DNA of 64,000 nucleotides, taken from the NCBI GenBank assembly GCA_016785225.1, contig JAFBJZ010000881.1, positions 270,761 to 334,760 of the forward strand. Reading direction: 5' to 3'. The notes under the pieces are model-generated. The model was not told the DNA's origin. It did no database searches and saw nothing but the letters and a program-made list of their open reading frames with translations. Each line of letters starts with the position of its first letter. Position 1 is the first letter of the stretch. Source of the DNA: Psettodes erumei. Taxonomy: Eukaryota; Chordata; Actinopteri; Pleuronectiformes; Psettodidae. Position numbers and translations under genes: made by a program. Of the stretch, positions 31,635-43,782 are shown piece after piece.

Positions 31635-34600
31635 TCTCTTCCGCTCTCACGACACATGCGCCGTAGCTCCGTTTCGCCCTCTTACCTCCCGGCGGCGCAC
31701 AGGGACGCGCCGCAGGCGCTCGGGGAGACGAGCTCCGGCCCGTCTTGTCTGCGGGCTGGTTTGTTCGAGGTCGGGGGAGTTTCACCGTCCTCATTTGCTA
31801 ATGACGCTTCTACGGGAGGGCAGTGAATTGCGGATCGGTCAGCGGGGGGGACGTGCTGTGCTTGGAAATGTATGGATAATGCAATCGATGGTGTCCTGAG
31901 ATTTAATGAGCCCTCCTCAGCCGACGGTGATGCGGCGTCGCTCTAAAACACCGGCTGCTTGAAGCATGTACAGATTCTGGTGTAAACTGAAAGAAGGCCT
32001 ACGTTTCAGGCCCCCGTTTTACAGGGATTTTATTAGTACGTAGTAACAAGCATAAATACTTAACGCGTCTGCATGGTTGCTAATAAAGAGGCCACAAATG
32101 CATCGATGCAATTTATAATCCTACTTCCCCTTAGCCACCCAAACCGTCGATGATGAGAGATTATGGTTTTAAGGCTAGTTTTTTTTTTTTAATTCCCTCA
32201 GGGTAATCTTGGCTCTGGGCATCTCGATGACCTTCATCAACATCCCAGTGGAGTGGTTTTCCGTCGGCTTCAACTGGACCTGGATGCTGCTTTTCGGCGA
32301 CATCAGGCAGGGCATCTTCTACTCCATGCTGCTCTCCTTCTGGATCATCTTCTGCGGGGAGCACCTGATGGTACTGTACCCGGCACCACCACCACCACCA
32401 CCACCCCCCCCCCCTCCGACGTCTGGCATGCGTTTCCGACTGACCTGCAGGCTCGCTTGCCAGCCGCCGTCTGCTGCTCGAGCCATTCGCGTCCTGTCGT
32501 TGTGGCGTTGACGGGGGCTGTGATAATCATAACGGGGGGAAAAAAACAAATCTATTGTGTTTCGGATAAAAAGGCTGAGCGCTTGCTTGGAGTAATGCTT
32601 CAGCGTCTTTGTCTTTTCCTCTTGCTTAATCCAGGTTTATTTATATGTCTGTTTAAAAAAAAAAAAAAAAAAAGTGCAGCGCGCTACCTGCTTTCATGTA
32701 GATCAGCTAATCAATCAAATGACATGCAGTGCCTTATAAATATCAACCCCCCCACCCCCTTCTCCCTGTGGACTTTTTTTATGTTTTGCTGTTTCACTAA
32801 ATTAATTTGCATTTAAAGGCGGCCCCGCCGGCTCTGTTGAGAGTGACAAAGGAAAGAACACGTGAGTTTGTGATTTGTGTTAATTCAGCTATGAGGACTA
32901 GTTTATTCCCAGAAGCCCATTCAGCAGTTGTGCGTTTGTGACAGTCGATCGTTCGTAGCAAAGCGAATCTGCATTTGTTCGTCAAAAAAAAACCTTCTAC
33001 GTGTCCATGCTCTCTTTTTTTTTCGCGGCTCTTTCTACACTCTTTGTGGCTAAGCGTTTGCATCGATTCCTTTTGTCTGTCCAACCGAGTCAGTGTGCAA
33101 ACCTAAAAAGAGGAAAAAGTCTGGTCTTTTTTTTTTTATCTCGCTGTCATTTTTGTCTAGGACTCCCCGTTCTTTCCAGCAGGGCTTCTGGGCAGTGGAC
33201 AAGCGAAGATGTGTGAGAGCTGTCTACCAGCCTTCAAAATCTTCCCCGAACCCTCCCTTCATCGAGCAAAAAACGCGCAGGTCATTCTCATCTGCTGTCT
33301 GTAATTTGGCCAGATTGGGCCGGTCGTGTGGTTGGTCAGACTTTTTTTTTAATCTCACTGAACAGAGGAACTGTTTTTTGTTTTGCACTCTTGTTTGCAG
33401 CACCTTGAATATTCACTCCTCTTCCCGATGCGCAGTGATGCGTCGGTGCTGTGTCAGCCTGAATATCTTAAAAATGAATGTCCGTCTTCGCTCGTACGAT
33501 GGAGAGAAGTCGTCTTCTTTTTTTTCCTAGACAGGTTTTCTTTTGATAATAATACAAGGGAATAACAGACAGTATATTGAATGCGTTTGAAACGGGTGCG
33601 TTGTGGTTATATGATAAAATATATGATTCCCTCAAATCATTCTTGATATGTTGCAATAGAACTTTATTTTTTTGGGGCGGTGGGGTTGTATCAGTGTTGC
33701 ATATCTCGACCCCGATTCCTCTTTGCCAAATTGGCTTAGTCAAGTCGCAGGGAGCGATCGGTGAACTCCTGCCACGAGTTCAGGATTGCACCGAGATCTG
33801 CGCGACGACTCGGCTCGCCGCCACCGGGGGTCCGTGGTGGGTGCGGTGTCTCGATCCGGAGAAGCAGTGGGACAAGAGTTTTTGTTTTGTTTTTTGGGAA
33901 GGTCCCTGCCCTCTGAGCCAGGAAACCACTGGGGCCGCCTCCCTCGTTTCGTGCCCTTCTTGCGGCGATCCCTCGCCGTGATCTCAGCCTAGCTTCCATT
34001 CGTCCTCTGAAACCAGTTTATGGTCGGGCAGTCTCTGCATCACTTTGACGTTCTCTCAGGGATCGGTGCAAAAGAAGAATACGAATGAGCTGCAAAGGGA
34101 ATTTTTTTTTTTTTAAACGGTACGACATGGAAAAAGTCCAAGGGGCTGAATATTTTCACGGGCACTGTATGTTTTAATGCTTCTGTCAGGGCCAACAGTT
34201 ATTAGCAGGAGTCGTGGAAGTGCGCAGGCTGCATGTACGTTCGCAGAAATGGTTCATTTTGGGTGCAGGGCAATAATGTTTCCTGCAGAACGGCTTTGAT
34301 AAAGGATAAAGTGGACCACATGTGATTGGTGCATATTAAACATAAAATATAATATTTCACAATACTGTTATGCAATACAGTATTTGTACATTCTTTTTTT
34401 TGTCCTCTTCTCCCAGGACCAGACAGAGAGGAACCGTTTCTCAGTCTACTGGAAACAGGTCGGACCCATCGTCTTTGGCTCCTTCTGCCTCTTCATCTTT
34501 GACATGTGTGAGAGGTGAGACAAAAAAAAGTTCTTTCCCGTCATATACACGACAACAGACTGTTTTTATTTGCACGACCTCCCAACCTGCCGTTTCACGC

Positions 34601-37600
34601 GTTCGGCCCCCGCGTGGTAAAACGCTCTTCACGTTCTGAATGGAAACCTAAAATGCAAATACGCCGCTTTGTTTCATCAGAGGCGTCCAGCTGACGAACC
34701 CTTTCTACAGCATCTGGGCATCCGACGTCGGCACTGAGCTGGCCGTATCCTTTCTAAACAGTATTTTACAGCAGTAATAGGAAGTAGAGCACTTCAGCGG
34801 CCCTGAAGAATGGAATGTAAGGTGATCAGACAAGCATGATGCTCTGAGAAAGCACTTTTTCTTTCTCAGTTTACCAGGCAGTAATTTATATTTTTATTTC
34901 GATTGATTTATTTATTGGTTGATTTATTTATACTGTGTTCATCGTGACTTATTGCTGTGCTTTTTGCACCGCCCGAGGATTTTTCTTCTTTCTCGTCTTT
35001 ATTGTGAGCTGGGGAAAGCTGGAGCCCTAGACGGATGTGATGAGAAATAATTCAGCAGTGCCATGTGTCAAGAGTATTGCCCAGGGTGTCGGCGTGACGC
35101 GGCGTGTTAGTGTGTGTGTGTGTGTGTACCTTCGGCACGCCTCTTCAGAAGCATCTGCCAAGCGCCCTTCTTATTTTTATTTATTTATTTATTTTTCAGT
35201 CTTTGCTCCCCTCTCCCCTCCTCGTCTCAGAGACTCATCAAAAGGGAAAGCCTGCTTAGTGTCCCCGACTCTCAGACGTTTGGTACGGTGCCTGTAACCA
35301 GGGTTATCAAATCTTTATAAGTCTCTGCCGCTCCTTCTGCTGCAATAAGGTCTTTATATATGAGACGCATAACCTTGCAAAGCATTTAACAGCAGGTTTG
35401 GTTTTTTTGCTATTTACAGATTCATAATTAGCGTGTCTATGCAAACAACAGCAGAGGTTTGGCGAATTAATTGTTTTTTTAGACATGTACTGCCTGTCTT
35501 CCACATGTGAGGCCATGTTCTGCTTGGTTTAAAACGATGGTTTTAAAGGTGCATTGTGTATGATAGACTGTGTGTGAGGATCCTATGTGGCAGCAACCGC
35601 CCCAGGGCGTCGGGTCAGGACACTTTTTATGTTCAGGTGTGCTTTAAGGAGAGGCAGATACTAAAGTTCAACTGTTTATCTGAGTTTGAGGATGTACAGT
35701 ATCTCGTGCAGAGTGATTTACAGTGCGTGGTTTCTGAAACCCAATCGCAACAATACAGATTGATTAGCAATACAGCAACATAAACTTCACTGATAGATGC
35801 TAGTTCGCAGTTAGCTCCGCTTAATTAGCTACCATCTTATTCGTGCAATTTGAACCTTCACAACAGAGAAGTAAAACATCAGCACTCACAGTTCAATGGA
35901 CGCACGCACGGCAGATAATGAGATGACCGTCACTCTGCGCCGAGTGGTCGGTCTACGGTGCGTTCAAGGACTTCACAGCTGCGGTAACGATAACAAGAAA
36001 AGGGGCATGCACAGAGATGACCTTTTGTACACATTTCCTTGACTGCCGTGGCCCCAGATGGCGTTCATAATTGTGGCAGGGATCTGCGCCTGTCTCTACT
36101 TCCTCTTCCTCTGCTTCATGGTTTTTCAAGTATTCCGCAACATCAGCGGTAAGAGGACGTCCCTGCCCGCCATGTCCAAGGCCAGACGCCTGCACTATGA
36201 GGTGGTGGTTTTTTCGTTCGTCAGTCGCGCACTTCTCCATTTTTTTTTTTTTAATTATTGCTCAAACAAAAAAAATAACAAGGTTGCAAAAGTGCACTTA
36301 CGTAAACTGTATTAACACATCCCCCTCATCGGCCTTTAGGGTCTGATTTTCAGATTCAAGTTCCTCATGTTGGTCACTCTGACCTGTGCCGCCATGACCG
36401 TCATCTTCTTCATCATCAGCCAGGTGAGTCTCATTCTTAACGGGATCCATCAACTATCAGAGGGAACCGGTCAGCTGATAATCGGCGACTTTGTTTCCTT
36501 TTCGATTAAAAAAAAACAAAAACAAACTACTGTGGACCGGCCTGTCGTCTGTGTCCAGGTGAACGAGGGTCACTGGCGCTGGGGAGAGCACACGGTGCAG
36601 GTGAACAGCGCCTTCTTCACTGGTATCTACGGCATGTGGAACCTGTACGTCTTCGCCATCATGTTCCTCTACGCACCGTCCCACAAACGCTATGGAGACG
36701 AGCAGTCAAGCGGGCAGTGCATCACTGGTAACCACATACTTCTGCTTGCTTTTTAAAGAAATAACATTAATGTAGTCTCGTCGGTTGTAAATTGCTGTTG
36801 TTTTTATGGTAGGTCGGGATGGGGGAAAAAAAAGATTATGAAACAATAGGTGTAAGTAAAAGGTTTTCGCGTGTATTTACGTGAAGTTAAGTGAATTCGG
36901 ATTTAATTATAGAAGTAATGCAAACTAACCATGTTATCTTCTCGTGTTAAAGTTACTAAATTGGTTGAATTTCAAGTTCCCCAGTGGCTCCCAGCTCATT
37001 CTGATGGGGAGCAAGTGTCTGCCCTCTGCTGTAAAGCTGCCTATTCATTCAAAGTTTGTTTTTGGAGGGGGGGGGCTGGCGCTTGAGAAAGGACCCAAAT
37101 TTCCCAGGGGAAAGAAGGGTCTCTTTGGCCCGAGAGGGTGATTCTAATGGACACCAGGCTTCCTTCCAGACAGAAAGGAAGGGAAGGGCGAGGGGAGGGG
37201 AGGGGAGGGGAGGGGGAGGGAGGTTTAGATGGGGTGCAGAGCAGGGAAGTAATGAAAACCATCCATCCACCCCCTGACGTCAGTGACACACGGGGAGAAA
37301 AAGAGGATTTGAAGTTCTGGAAACGTTCCCTGAAGTGCGTCAGCCCGTCTCACGGGAGGGGCGCCTCTCTCCAAGTTGCAGTCGCTCTGCGCTGATTTAC
37401 GTTATCGGCCCTCGAGGTGCACTTCTGCTTTGGACAAGCAAAGTTTTTTTTTATGGTGATGAAATTCAGCTAAACCGACCCTCGCCTTAGATCGTCGCCT
37501 GCGTTTTATGCTGATGGAAACGACAAGAACCCAAACAACCGAAATACACGCTCTTAAAATGTTTTGAACTGTCGCTGATGTGCCTGTGGTTTTTTTTTTT

Positions 37601-37729
37601 TTTTAATATACGCGTGCAGGAGATGTCGGAGCCAACAGTGGGGAAGACATCCAGCTGACCACTACCATCACCCACGTGGATGGCCCCACTGAGATCTACA
37701 AGATGACTGGCAAAGAGGCCCAGGAATAG
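23416..37729 (+). CDS. wls: Wntless / Evi / GPR177, Wnt ligand secretion mediator
   Basis: Multi-pass membrane carrier that binds palmitoleoylated Wnt in the secretory pathway, takes it to the surface and recycles through endosomes and Golgi to the ER. Exons: 23416-23521, 26111-26383, 29690-29814, 29951-30112, 30225-30361, 32202-32370, 34417-34514, 34681-34744, 36058-36201, 36340-36423, 36559-36727 and 37620-37729. All are phase-compatible and give 546 residues (human 541). The start ATG (G at -3 and +4) gives [13 protein letters not shown], the vertebrate Wls N-terminus. TM1 is at about residues 13-34 and a luminal Wnt-binding domain at about 36-235. Seven further membrane segments lie near 238-257, 269-288, 298-320, 337-355, 378-404, 433-453 and 470-492. 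The cytosolic YEGL endocytosis motif (residues 425-428) is split by the exon 9/10 junction. The C-terminus KEAQE (542-546) matches the reported ER-return signal. The exon 5 acceptor ends AAG, and the exon 9 donor (GAG|GTGGTG) is weak. Confidence 0.96.
24387..24424. repeat. (CA)n microsatellite
   Basis: About 38 bases of uninterrupted CA dinucleotides in wls intron 1. Confidence 0.95.
25170..25450 (+). repeat. Teleost dispersed repeat, GGGCTGCAACTAATGATTATTTTCA-type family, copy 1
   Basis: The copy opens GGGCTGCGGCTGCAACTG, continues TTTTCATTATGGATTATTTT, then a WAAAATGTCTCAAAAGG-like stretch, GACGTCTTGAAGTTGCTTGTTTTGTCC-like wording and a closing palindromic CAATTGATAATCAATTG. This order matches a very common teleost interspersed repeat. 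The copy is diverged and lies in wls intron 1. Confidence 0.6.
27343..27380. repeat. (GGA)n trinucleotide repeat
   Basis: About 38 bases of GGA/GAG repeat in wls intron 2. The open frame through it (poly-Glu) is a product of the repeat. Confidence 0.9.
29905..29950 (+). repeat. (TA)n tract directly before the wls exon 4 acceptor
   Basis: GTGTGTG then about 30 bases of TA, then about 10 T and CCCCCAG, ending at the exon 4 acceptor (exon begins 29951). Intron 3 is only 136 bases and this repeat fills its 3' third. Confidence 0.9.
30362..32201 (+). other. wls: wls intron 5
   Basis: About 1.8 kb, GC-rich in its first half, with (TC)n near 31009-31029, two (CA)n tracts (about 31374-31397 and 31597-31631) and no supported exon. 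Confidence 0.6.
32371..36057 (+). other. wls: wls introns 6-8 and their contents
   Basis: Intron 6 (32371-34416) starts with a (CCA)n/C-run at about 32384-32416, only 14 bases after the donor. Intron 7 is short (34515-34680). Intron 8 (34745-36057) carries an AAAGGTGCATTGTGTATGATAGA stretch near 35546 resembling a common teleost repeat start. Small exons 7 (34417-34514) and 8 (34681-34744) lie within this span. No other coding exon is supported. Confidence 0.55.
37191..37222. repeat. (GGGGA)n G-rich repeat
   Basis: Five or more runs of four to five G separated by single A in wls intron 11, a pattern that can form a G-quadruplex on the + strand. Confidence 0.8.
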
Positions 37730-38655
37730 ATTTCACACTGTTATTACCTACTGATCTCCTTTTTTTTATATATATATATACGTAAGCAAACGGGCTTTCC
37801 TCTTTCCAATTCCTGGCCCTGAAACTGCATCGACGGTCCACCGTGCATGTACCTGTAGCGGCCCCGCGGTTGCTGCTCTCTTCCCGGCACCAAACTCTCA
37901 GCTGTACGACTAAGTATGCGCCACCCTGTTCTTCCTACCGCACCTCTAACGCCTGAATATTATCAACACTCCATATCGGTCCTTTTTCATTTCATGGTGG
38001 AATTCATTTCTCCTTCACTTTCGTACGCTACGTAAACTATTGTAAATGTCGCACAACGCTTCTGACACAGGGTCGGGTCGGGTACTGAAAAGCTGCTTTT
38101 ATTAAAACAGATTTGAGTGTGAAGAAAGCCCTTTTAGTTGGTGGTCAGAAGTTGCGTTCAGCAGCTCGTTGCACTCCCCGTCTGCGTGTACAGCGTGGTT
38201 GAACCTGAGCGGTTCCTGAAGACCTGAGCTTCTGACAAAGATGGACAGCGATTGTTTGTGGACGCCATTAAGCCACTGGGGTAGATTTTCTGCTTTATTG
38301 CCTGTTATACTCTCAGTCAAGGCATTTTAGAGTCTGTCACACATAAACACTCCAGTAGAAAGTAGATTGTGTGGAGTACTGCTGCCATCTTTGTCTCAAG
38401 TGGTGGAGTGTTTTTTTTTTTTATTATTTGGGAAAATGTACAGACCACATAGCCACTTTGGGAAATCCATCCTGTACCGTCATTACGTTACAATGTAGAT
38501 ATCTATTTTTTATAAAGTGCTTATTTTCAGCTTCACTAAATGTATGCATCATGCTCAATCAACGTTTTTGAAGTTGACAGATAGCCTTTTACACATGGTT
38601 CTTAGTTTTTTGTTTTGCTTTCTATGCTAATTTAAATAAAAATAACTTTTGCTTA
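37730..38655 (+). other. wls: wls 3'UTR
   Basis: About 0.9 kb after the TAG at 37727-37729, A/T-rich, ending at the poly(A) signal 38635-38640. Confidence 0.65.
38635..38640 (+). terminator. wls: Poly(A) signal AATAAA for wls
   Basis: Canonical AATAAA (in TTTAAATAAAAATAAC) followed by a T/G-rich stretch. It is the last strong signal before the gng12 promoter. Confidence 0.65.
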
Positions 38656-38939
38656 ATTTTCTTGTGTAGTGTCATATGCTTTGCCTACTATTTGTTATTT
38701 TTAGTTGTACAGTTTTTAGAAAAATGGAATCGCAAAATTGAATATCACTGATATTTCACAGGAATACGGTGTCTCGTACACAGAAACTTACTTGCATTTA
38801 ATGAGCTTCGGGGGACGCGAGTCCTGGAATACCTGAACGTTAGCGTGCACTCGTGTGGGGAGATTGCGCCTCCACCAGGCCGATCGCAGAGCAACGAACT
38901 TACTTTCACTTGTTTTCAGTTAAGTTACCCAGAGAGAGC

Positions 38940-39760
38940 TTGTACACGGCCGGAAGTGAGGTTCGTTTTTCGCGTTAAGGCTTCTTTTATGTACAATCCG
39001 AGAGGACTATTTTGGGGGCGAAGTTGCGTTTAAAATCGTAGACAGCGGCTTTGTAAATATTTTCTACGCTTGCACGTGGGTTTCAGATTCGGACGGTCTT
39101 AAGTTACTGTACATATAGTTTTCGTTTACTGTTATCTAATTTGCTCTTTGGAAGAACGCGTTTTGTCCATTGTATATAAGCAGTGAATATTAAATCTTAG
39201 AACGAGACATCAGCTTTTCGGGACCTCTACAGTTAATCCATCTTTTTTCCCTTATGATTTCGGGTTTTATTAAATTATTTTAAAGACGATATGTTGTTTG
39301 CTCAGTCTCAGTTAGAGGATCACATAACCCTTCTATTAATTAATAAATCTACGAAGATGTTTCGGGTTCACATAAAATTATAACACCGGCGTGATGAAGT
39401 CTCAAGTCATAGCTTGTCACTTATTTACTTTCCGTGACTTAAAATCCGATAAAGTTTTATCAGCGTGAGCTCATACGACAAAGCCCGTGTCTTATTGTGA
39501 AATTCCCCGGAAGTGGTACCGTCTTTAGTGTCGGAAGCTTGAACCTGACGAACATCCGCCTCGCCGGTGATCCGGTTGGTCCGCCTCACTCCTCCCGACC
39601 AAATTTGGCTGTTCTGGTCGCGACGCGTCCGAGTGGAGGAGGAAAAGGAAAAGGGGTGCGAGCGAGAGAGTGGGGGAGACTGTTCGCACCGTGAGGGAGG
39701 AAAAAAAAAAAGAAAAAGTAAACTACAGTTAAATATTGACGTCAGCGGGAAGTGAAAGCG
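38940..39760 (+). promoter_or_regulatory. gng12: Putative gng12 promoter (ETS, CArG and CRE motifs)
   Basis: CCGGAAGTG ETS/GABPA-type sites lie at 38950-38958 and 39507-39515. A perfect palindromic CArG box CCAAATTTGG lies at 39599-39608 and a perfect CRE TGACGTCA at 39737-39744. A TATA-like TATATAAG lies at 39173-39180. The sequence becomes CpG-rich from about 39540 to 39970. The combination and its position before a clean donor support a promoter; motif binding is inference. Confidence 0.5.
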
Positions 39761-39970
39761 GTGCGAATCGGCGGCTGTCGACTGCGCTCGTCCGCGTTAG
39801 AGCTGGTTTTCCCACAGCCTGTGGCGAAAACGCGCTGGTGCGGTTGTGACATTGCGCCGCGAGCGACAGAGCGAGAGGGAAAAAGGTCTCCTCCCAGTCT
39901 GTTGACGGATAGAGTTTGGCTTCTGTGAAGGGAGACACGGCGAGACCTGACTGTACGTTACCCCGGCCAG
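39640..39970 (+). other. gng12: Probable noncoding first exon of gng12
   Basis: The 5' end is uncertain. The 3' border is a near-perfect donor (CCGGCCAG|GTAAGA, GT at 39971-39972). It would join the coding exon at 60856. A noncoding first exon followed by a very long intron matches the arrangement of mammalian GNG12. Confidence 0.5.
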
Positions 39971-41934
39971 GTAAGACCGCCATGTGTTTAAACAAGCAAA
40001 AACAACCAGCAGCGACGAAAGAAAACAACAACAACACAGTCACAGTTACGGCGGACGTGAAGCGCGTTCACCTGAAGCAACAGTTGGTCTCGATTCGGGA
40101 GAAATTATTCACTGTCACCGCCGGCCAGCTTTCACAGTCTTCATCCGTTTTGCGCAACACTTGTGCGTCACCAACAGCTGATTTAGACACGGGAACCTTT
40201 TTTTATATATCCGTGACTCCGCTGGGAACAGCCAGATTCGCTTGGTGATCATGTTGTTCGACAGGTGATGGCTTGAGCTGAAGGTTTCCTCAGCACAGAG
40301 CTGCCTGGGCCTTCTGCCCTGTTTATTCCCCACAGGCCCCACCTACTGTGTTTGCCACATAATGGCTTATTTGGGAAAGCAAATAGATTACCAGGGAACG
40401 GAGTAGCACTTTTACAGATATGTCAATCGCCCACTTCCTCGACGTTAGTTGAGACTGAAAGTGGGTAATCGCCAGCAACATTTCAATTGTCGTCCAGTAT
40501 GAACTAATTAGATTACGAGCCCGGTTCTGGAGTGGAGGCCCCACACGGGGAAGTGGCCGAAATGTTTATGTGGAGCATCAACAGCTCTGTTGATGTCCCC
40601 TGGCCATTAGGGAGGACAGAATACAGACCGGCCATTGATAAGGCCAACTCATTAGTAGCCCATTCAGCGCCCTCAACGCCTCCTCTCAACGCCCATCGAC
40701 ATGAGTGGGTCGCACCGTGCGCGCTGGAAGCTGAGGATCGCACACTTCCTGCCTCGGTGGGGCGTCCGCTGTTTTACTACGATGGACTGAGTAGCTTCAC
40801 GACAGACGCGGGGCAAGGGGACGTGCCTCAGACTCCAGAGGAGATGGAGTGACAGCGTTTCACGTGAAAGGCACCTTTAGGCGCTCACCGCGTTGCAGGT
40901 GGCGCGTGCACGTGTGTCTCTGCGCCCGTTCTCCCGCATCACCGGTGAGAGCCGGGAATACGCGGTTGTTGTTTGGCTAGAATTGAAGATGGTGACAACC
41001 GTGAAGAGCTGCCTTGTCTAATGCTGTCACGCCTGGTCAGAAGGCTGTCTGGTGCACTTCCTCGGAACAAACACAGTCGGTTAGACTGGATCGGCAGCGG
41101 GATGTGACGTGACGTGGAATGGATGTAAATGGGTTAGTAACGGGAGGAGGGGGCTCGGTGGCGGGGACGGGAACGACGTCTCGTCTAATGCCGGGATGAG
41201 GTAAAGGGAGGTCCCCCGTGCAGCTTGCGATTGAGAGGAGGCTCCATTCTAAGCTCCTTCCTCTGTTTCTGCCATATGAGTTGAACTTGTGGAACAATGG
41301 ACGGACTGTTGCGATCATGTGGGTTGTGGCACATGCGGCTGTAACCAATGCTGTATAGTACCTTGTCGGCTAACAGGCGGCCGAGGAAGCGGCGCGCATC
41401 TCCCCAGACGCAGAATGCGGGCCGACTGGATCGGCGGGCCCGTCGGACAGTTTGGGGTTTTTTTTGACAGAAAGACATTTTTTTTGGGGGGGGGCAGATG
41501 CGACCGATGGCCTCCGTCTGAGCCTCTCATCGGGCCGGATCTGTTTCCTCATAGCACGAACCTGCAGAATTCCAACCTCAGGTCTTTCAGCGCGCACGGC
41601 CGGTCGAAGTAGGAGTCGGCGTGCGTTCGTGCCTGTGCGTGCTTGCCGCAGTGTCTTTTGTGAGTGATCTTACGACTTCCTTACCGGGCGAAGCGATTTG
41701 CACATTTTCTCCACGTCTCGCACGTGCACACACGGAGCTTAAGTATAGGTTTCTAAAAGCGTACATTCTGAACTCTACGGTATGTTCCCAGCGCCGCTGA
41801 GAGCACACAGCCGCTCTTTCCCCCGACACCTTATCTTTCCCCTCTGTGTCTCATCGTCACACAGTTACACGCTCATCCAAAACCAGCCCATGTTCCTGTC
41901 ATGCGTGGGGCTGGACGTCATCTCCGCCTCTTTA

Positions 41935-42175
41935 GACCTGAAAGGATCAGTTGCTTAAAAGATCAGCTGATCAACGAAACTAAGTGATCAATTCATTTGA
42001 TTCATTGGTTTCACTAAGAAAACAATGTCAGATACGGTTTCTCAAGTGACAGTTTAATGCTTTTGTTTGTCATATACGTTAGTAAGATGAACGTCTTTGG
42101 GATCAGACTGTTGGTTTGATGAAACGGGCTCTGCTCTGAAACGTCACCTTGGGCTCAGAGAAAGTATAATAAGAC
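41935..42175 (+). repeat. Teleost dispersed repeat, GGGCTGCAACTAATGATTATTTTCA-type family, copy 2 (internal fragment)
   Basis: GATCAGCTGATCAACGAAAC, TTCATTGGTTTCACTAAG and CGTCACCTTGGGCTCAGAGAAA follow the order of the same family as copy 1, with strong divergence. The match is judged by eye and borders are approximate. Confidence 0.4.
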
Positions 42176-42279
42176 AAATAGATAGACTTAGAAAATAAAA
42201 GCTTTATCCATCACCTACAGAAATGTTTGTTAGTGGTGATAATGATTATTCTTCCACTTTATTTGAGGGACAACGTGTT

Positions 42280-42475
42280 CAGGGCGAAAATGATTAGCGA
42301 ATGAATCCGTTAGTCTGTTGTTCACTCACTTTGAGCTCAGAGAAACTGTGATAGACGTTTTTCATTATTTCTGACGTTTCCTGGAGCAACAAGTTATCGA
42401 ATGAACCGAGAAAATAATTGACGGGTTGATAGATGATAAAAAAAATAATAATTAGTTTACTAAAGTTTACTTTAG
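42280..42475 (-). repeat. Same dispersed repeat family, copy 3, opposite strand
   Basis: On the minus strand it reads ACTAATTATTATTTTT..ATC, CAATTATTTTCTCGGTTCAT, TCAGAAATAATGAAAAACG and TCTATCACAGTTTCTCTGAG, the typical order of this teleost repeat. It lies 100 bases from copy 2 in inverted orientation. Confidence 0.6.
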
Positions 42476-43782
42476 TCAGCAACCATACGATGAAAGTAAA
42501 CAAGATTACGAATTTGATGAGGCATGCCAAGTTTCAGCACAGGACGTTGTGTACTGCAAGATAAAATGCATTTCTCAACTGGAGGGGATTTTGTCAAACA
42601 GCTGATTCATTTCAAACTGCTCGGGTTCTATTGGATAATTGTAGATAAGCTATGATGAAGACTTCTACTTCTTCTTCTCTACAGAACAGTAGCACTCGGT
42701 GCTCCAGATCTTGGTCGGAGTCAAAAAACGTAGATTAACCCTCTTGAAAGAGACTGACTCTACGCCTCGCCAAATATAAAAGAAGAATTTTCCTTTTTGA
42801 ATGTTGCATCCAAATACACACGCGCTAACCGGACCTCCACCGCTAAATCCGTTTTCCCTTTCTCCTCGTCAACCGTTTATGATTTTTCAGCCCTTCGGTG
42901 GTACGTCAAGGCGTACCGCGGCCCTCGAGGGCTCGCCCGAGTCATTCTTTCTGGTGTGCGTTTTTTGTGCACGTGCTCTGCACTGTGTGTGTGTTGCTCG
43001 TAACGAGGCCTAGCCTACGGTGGCTGGTTTGCTTGAATTCCACCCTACCCAGGAGCAGATGTGCTGAGAGGAGCGGCGGTGACATTGCGGATACACAGTC
43101 ACACCCATCTGTTGGTTTGGCAGCCGATTTGCTTGCTTTCGTGAAATACCAAGAGTTGCAGGCTCCTTTTTTTTTTATTGGCTCGAAATACTCCAACTCA
43201 GTAACATAAAAATGTTGTTGTTCGAGATATTGTTTTATTTTTTTTTACAGCACAAAGATGAGGCGCGGACCCACGGTAGGTTTCTCTCCGTATTAGTCGG
43301 TTCGACGCCAGGAAGTCAAAAGGAGGCGTGGTCGCGGCCACCATCTCAGATAGATAAGAAAGTGTCAAAATGTTCCGATTGTGATTCATCGGCACGGGCT
43401 CTGGGTTTCTCTCTGCTGCCTCACGTAGTCATTAGAGCTGGTGTCTCCACCCAAGCGAGGAGCACCGAAAAACCTCACACGTGGCAATGAGCTGCACAGC
43501 GTTTTGCAAAATACCTGCTCTTTGGTGAAAAGGTTTATGTCAAATGAGTCCAAGCCCAGTCATCGCAGGGAAACAAGTGTTGCAATCAACAGTTTTAAAA
43601 AAAAAAATCATGAGTTATTCTTTTTCTTTTATTTGTCCAGAGTCCACATTTTTAAATGCTCTGTTTTGTGTCACCAGCTCAAAAAAACAAAAAAAAACCC
43701 CACCAACTCCAAAAGCAACTCAAAAATTCTCAACGGCTAATTATATTTAAAGAGCCCCCTGTGTGCATCTTCACGTGCACGT

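Noticed and set aside
32253..32816. 187-codon open frame overlapping wls exon 6
   Set aside because: It reads wls exon 6 in the wrong frame and then runs through intronic (CCA)n and poly-A tracts.
40532..40852. 106-codon + strand open frame after the gng12 first exon
   Set aside because: Composition is not low-complexity, but there is no splice context, no domain and no recognised homology; it lies in the CpG-rich start of the intron where long frames arise by chance. A protein search would settle it.
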